DNA from: Candidatus Omnitrophota bacterium
Lineage (GTDB): Bacteria; Omnitrophota; Koll11; Pluralincolimonadales; Pluralincolimonadaceae
NCBI GenBank assembly: GCA_022709465.1
Contig: JAKLIT010000063.1
Location: 1-7,995 of the forward strand
DNA: 7,995 nucleotides
Direction of reading: 5' to 3'
The position numbers and the translations under genes are program-made. Shown one piece after another: positions 6,245 through 7,995 of this stretch (positions within the stretch are counted from its first letter, which is position 1; every line of letters starts with the position of its first letter). Below the pieces are notes generated by a model that did no database searches, was not told the origin of the DNA, and saw only the letters and a list, made by a program, of their open reading frames with translations.

Positions 6245-7909
6245 ATGATAGAGCAGGATATATCGAGATTCGTAAATGACGTGTTATCGGCAGAGCCGTC
6301 CTTCGCCGGGTGCTATTCGAAGGAACTACTTGTGCTCGAGAACCCTAAGGATCCCTCGCACGGTGACATAGCCGCCAATATAGCTTTCAGGCTCGCTAAG
6401 CCAATGAGGAAGGGCCCGGTTGAGCTCGCGAAGGAGATATCGAAGGTCTTGGGCGCGAAACTCGCTTCTTCACCGCTGCGCCCGGAGATAGACGCGATCG
6501 AGCCCCTTAACGGGTTCGTAAATATCCGGCTGTCCGCGAAGGCGCTTCGCGGCGTGTTAGGGCAGATCGCGCATCAGAAGGAAAGATTCGGCAGTTCCGG
6601 CGCCGGCAAGGGCGTGAAGGTGCAGGTCGAGTTCGTAAGCGCCAACCCTACGGGGACGCTGAGCGTAGCGCATGCGCGCCAGGCCGCCTTCGGGGATTCG
6701 CTCGCGAGCATACTCGCCGCGGACGGGTTCGATGTGACGCGGGAGTATTATATAAACGATGAAGGTGTCCAGATATCCGTCCTCGGACAGTCGATATACG
6801 CGAGGTACCGCGAATCCATAGGCGACGCATACGAGTTCCCGGAGAACGGCTACAAGGGCGAATATATAAAGGAGATGGCAGAGGAGTTCCGCAAGGAACA
6901 CGGCGACAAATACAAGGCCGAGACCCCCGCCAACCTGAAGGTCTTTTCGGAATGGGGGTGCGCGTACCTGCTTAATGAGATCAGGCAGGAACTGGCCGAT
7001 TTCGGCGTCAAGTTCGACATCTGGTTCAGCCAGAAGGCGCTCGGCGCTTCGGGCAAGATAGAGAAGACGCTCGATACCCTCAAGGGCAAGGGGCTGTTGT
7101 ACGAGTCCGAAGGCGCGTTATGGTTCAGGTCTACGCAATTCGGCGATGACAAGGACAGGGTGGTCAAGAAGAGCGACGGGGCGTACACATATGTCACCCC
7201 GGATATCGCCTACCATAAGGACAAGTTCGAGCGCGGGTTCGGGAAGGTCATCGATATTCTGGGCCCCGACCACCACGGATATATTAACAGGATAAAAGCC
7301 GCTGTCCAGGCGCTCGGGTATCCCGCGGACGCGGTCAACATAGTGATCATACAACTCGCGACGCTGTATAAGGACGGCCAGCCGGTAAAGATGTCTACGA
7401 GGGCCGGCGAATACATAACGCTCAGGGAGGTGCTCGACGAAGTCGGCAGGGACGCCGCGAGGTTCTTCTTCCTGATGAGGAAGGCGTCCGCGCACCTGGA
7501 TTTCGACCTCGAGCTCGCGAAGAAGCAGACACAGGAGAACCCGGTATTCTATGTCCAGTACGCGCACGCGAGGATCTGCAGCATAATAACCGCGTCCGGA
7601 AAGGCCGAGACGGATATAAGCGGGTCCGACACAGGCCTGCTCTCCGCGCCGGAAGAGATCGCCCTGTTGAAGGAATTGAGGCAATACCCGCTTGCGGTCA
7701 GGTTGGGCGCGCAGGAGCTCGACCCTTACAGGATAGTCACTTACCTGCAGGACCTCGCGGCCTGTTTCCATAAATTCTACGAAGCGAATAAGGTCATATC
7801 GGAGGACTCCGCGCTTACATGCTCCAGGTTGTACCTCATATCGTGCGTGAAACGTGTCCTGGCCAACGGCCTGACGCTGCTCGGAGTATCCTGTCCCGTA
7901 AAGATGTAA
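6245..7909 (+). CDS. argS: Arginyl-tRNA synthetase (class I)
   Basis: ArgRS charges tRNA-Arg with arginine using ATP. The 554-residue protein has the N-terminal ArgRS-specific domain (about 1-115), a class I Rossmann catalytic domain starting at VEFVSANPTGTL (128-139), the KMSTR form of the KMSKS loop at 382-386, and the helical DALR anticodon-binding domain from about 431 (NPVFYVQYAHARICSI) to the end. Other typical segments are EYYINDEG at 167-174, ALWFRST at 291-297 and LGPDHHGYI at 339-347. The HIGH-type signature reads SVAH (140-143) where HxGH is expected, so the first His and the Gly are replaced; the rest looks intact and functional. The ATG at 6245 is chosen for its AAGGA and a natural N-terminus; an in-frame GTG at 6218 would add nine residues coded by the hairpin. 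The gene ends TAA with no terminator visible after it. Confidence 0.96.
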   Translation: MIEQDISRFVNDVLSAEPSFAGCYSKELLVLENPKDPSHGDIAANIAFRLAKPMRKGPVELAKEISKVLGAKLASSPLRPEIDAIEPLNGFVNIRLSAKALRGVLGQIAHQKERFGSSGAGKGVKVQVEFVSANPTGTLSVAHARQAAFGDSLASILAADGFDVTREYYINDEGVQISVLGQSIYARYRESIGDAYEFPENGYKGEYIKEMAEEFRKEHGDKYKAETPANLKVFSEWGCAYLLNEIRQELADFGVKFDIWFSQKALGASGKIEKTLDTLKGKGLLYESEGALWFRSTQFGDDKDRVVKKSDGAYTYVTPDIAYHKDKFERGFGKVIDILGPDHHGYINRIKAAVQALGYPADAVNIVIIQLATLYKDGQPVKMSTRAGEYITLREVLDEVGRDAARFFFLMRKASAHLDFDLELAKKQTQENPVFYVQYAHARICSIITASGKAETDISGSDTGLLSAPEEIALLKELRQYPLAVRLGAQELDPYRIVTYLQDLAACFHKFYEANKVISEDSALTCSRLYLISCVKRVLANGLTLLGVSCPVKM

Positions 7910-7930
7910 TGTCCCCCTGAATATAAACCT

Positions 7931-7995
7931 ATGTTCGAAGCACTTAAACTTTACAAGAACGAGGAACTTTCCCTCGATAAGGTCCACACGCGGCT
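7931..7995 (+). CDS. Start of an unidentified gene, cut by the window edge
   Basis: An ATG 21 nt after the argS stop opens a frame, MFEALKLYKNEELSLDKVHTR, that runs to the end of the window. Only about 21 residues are visible; they look like a hydrophilic helical N-terminus without a signal peptide. The position on the same strand directly after argS fits continued co-directional genes, but no Shine-Dalgarno is seen in the AT-rich stretch before it. I do not recognise the family. Confidence 0.5.
   Translation, partial: MFEALKLYKNEELSLDKVHTR

Noticed and set aside
6199..6279. Possible 26-codon leader peptide (MPPARAGG...) with four Arg codons before argS, suggesting classic attenuation
   Set aside because: Its AGGAG touches the ATG with no spacing, the reading frame coincides with the hairpin and runs into argS, and the Arg codons are scattered. 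Not enough to call.

Overview
This is a chromosomal, all-forward-strand run of bacterial housekeeping genes with almost no non-coding DNA. Complete genes in order are obg, proB, proA, nadD, a CorA-type cation transporter, a CNNM/HlyC-type membrane protein with CBS domains, a 46-residue zinc-ribbon protein, rsfS and argS. The first bases of one further gene follow at the right edge. I see no mobile element, phage gene, CRISPR array, tRNA or rRNA.

Organism. The protein sequences are clearly bacterial. The order obg-proB-proA-nadD-...-rsfS-argS, the protein sequence style, and the strong use of ATA for isoleucine and AGG for arginine in DNA of middling GC content remind me of uncultured Omnitrophota (PVC-related) genomes. 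That placement is inference from memory, at moderate confidence.

Layout. Bases 15-3625 form a tightly packed operon. Obg (large-subunit assembly GTPase) overlaps proB by 11 nt, proB directly abuts proA (the first two enzymes of proline synthesis), and nadD (NAD synthesis) follows 4 nt later. Bases 3642-5647 hold two membrane proteins, CorA and a CNNM/HlyC-like protein, joined by a one-base stop/start overlap; together they look like a divalent-cation (probably Mg2+) module. A near-textbook sigma-70 promoter sits at the 3' end of the CNNM gene. It should drive the zinc-ribbon gene and the overlapping rsfS gene (ribosome silencing factor). After rsfS a perfect 11-bp hairpin with a T-rich tail lies directly against the ribosome binding site of argS, so it is either a leaky terminator or an argS leader structure. 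The window ends 65 nt into an unidentified gene.

How the genes fit together. Obg, RsfS and ArgRS all serve ribosome function or translation. ProB/ProA and NadD supply proline and NAD. The CorA/CNNM pair plausibly supports Mg2+ homeostasis, which ribosomes and these ATP-using enzymes depend on. Nothing here is a convincing new biological system. The points most worth a second look are the internal promoter, the hairpin before argS, the cation-transport pair lying between nadD and rsfS, and the altered HIGH signature of ArgRS.
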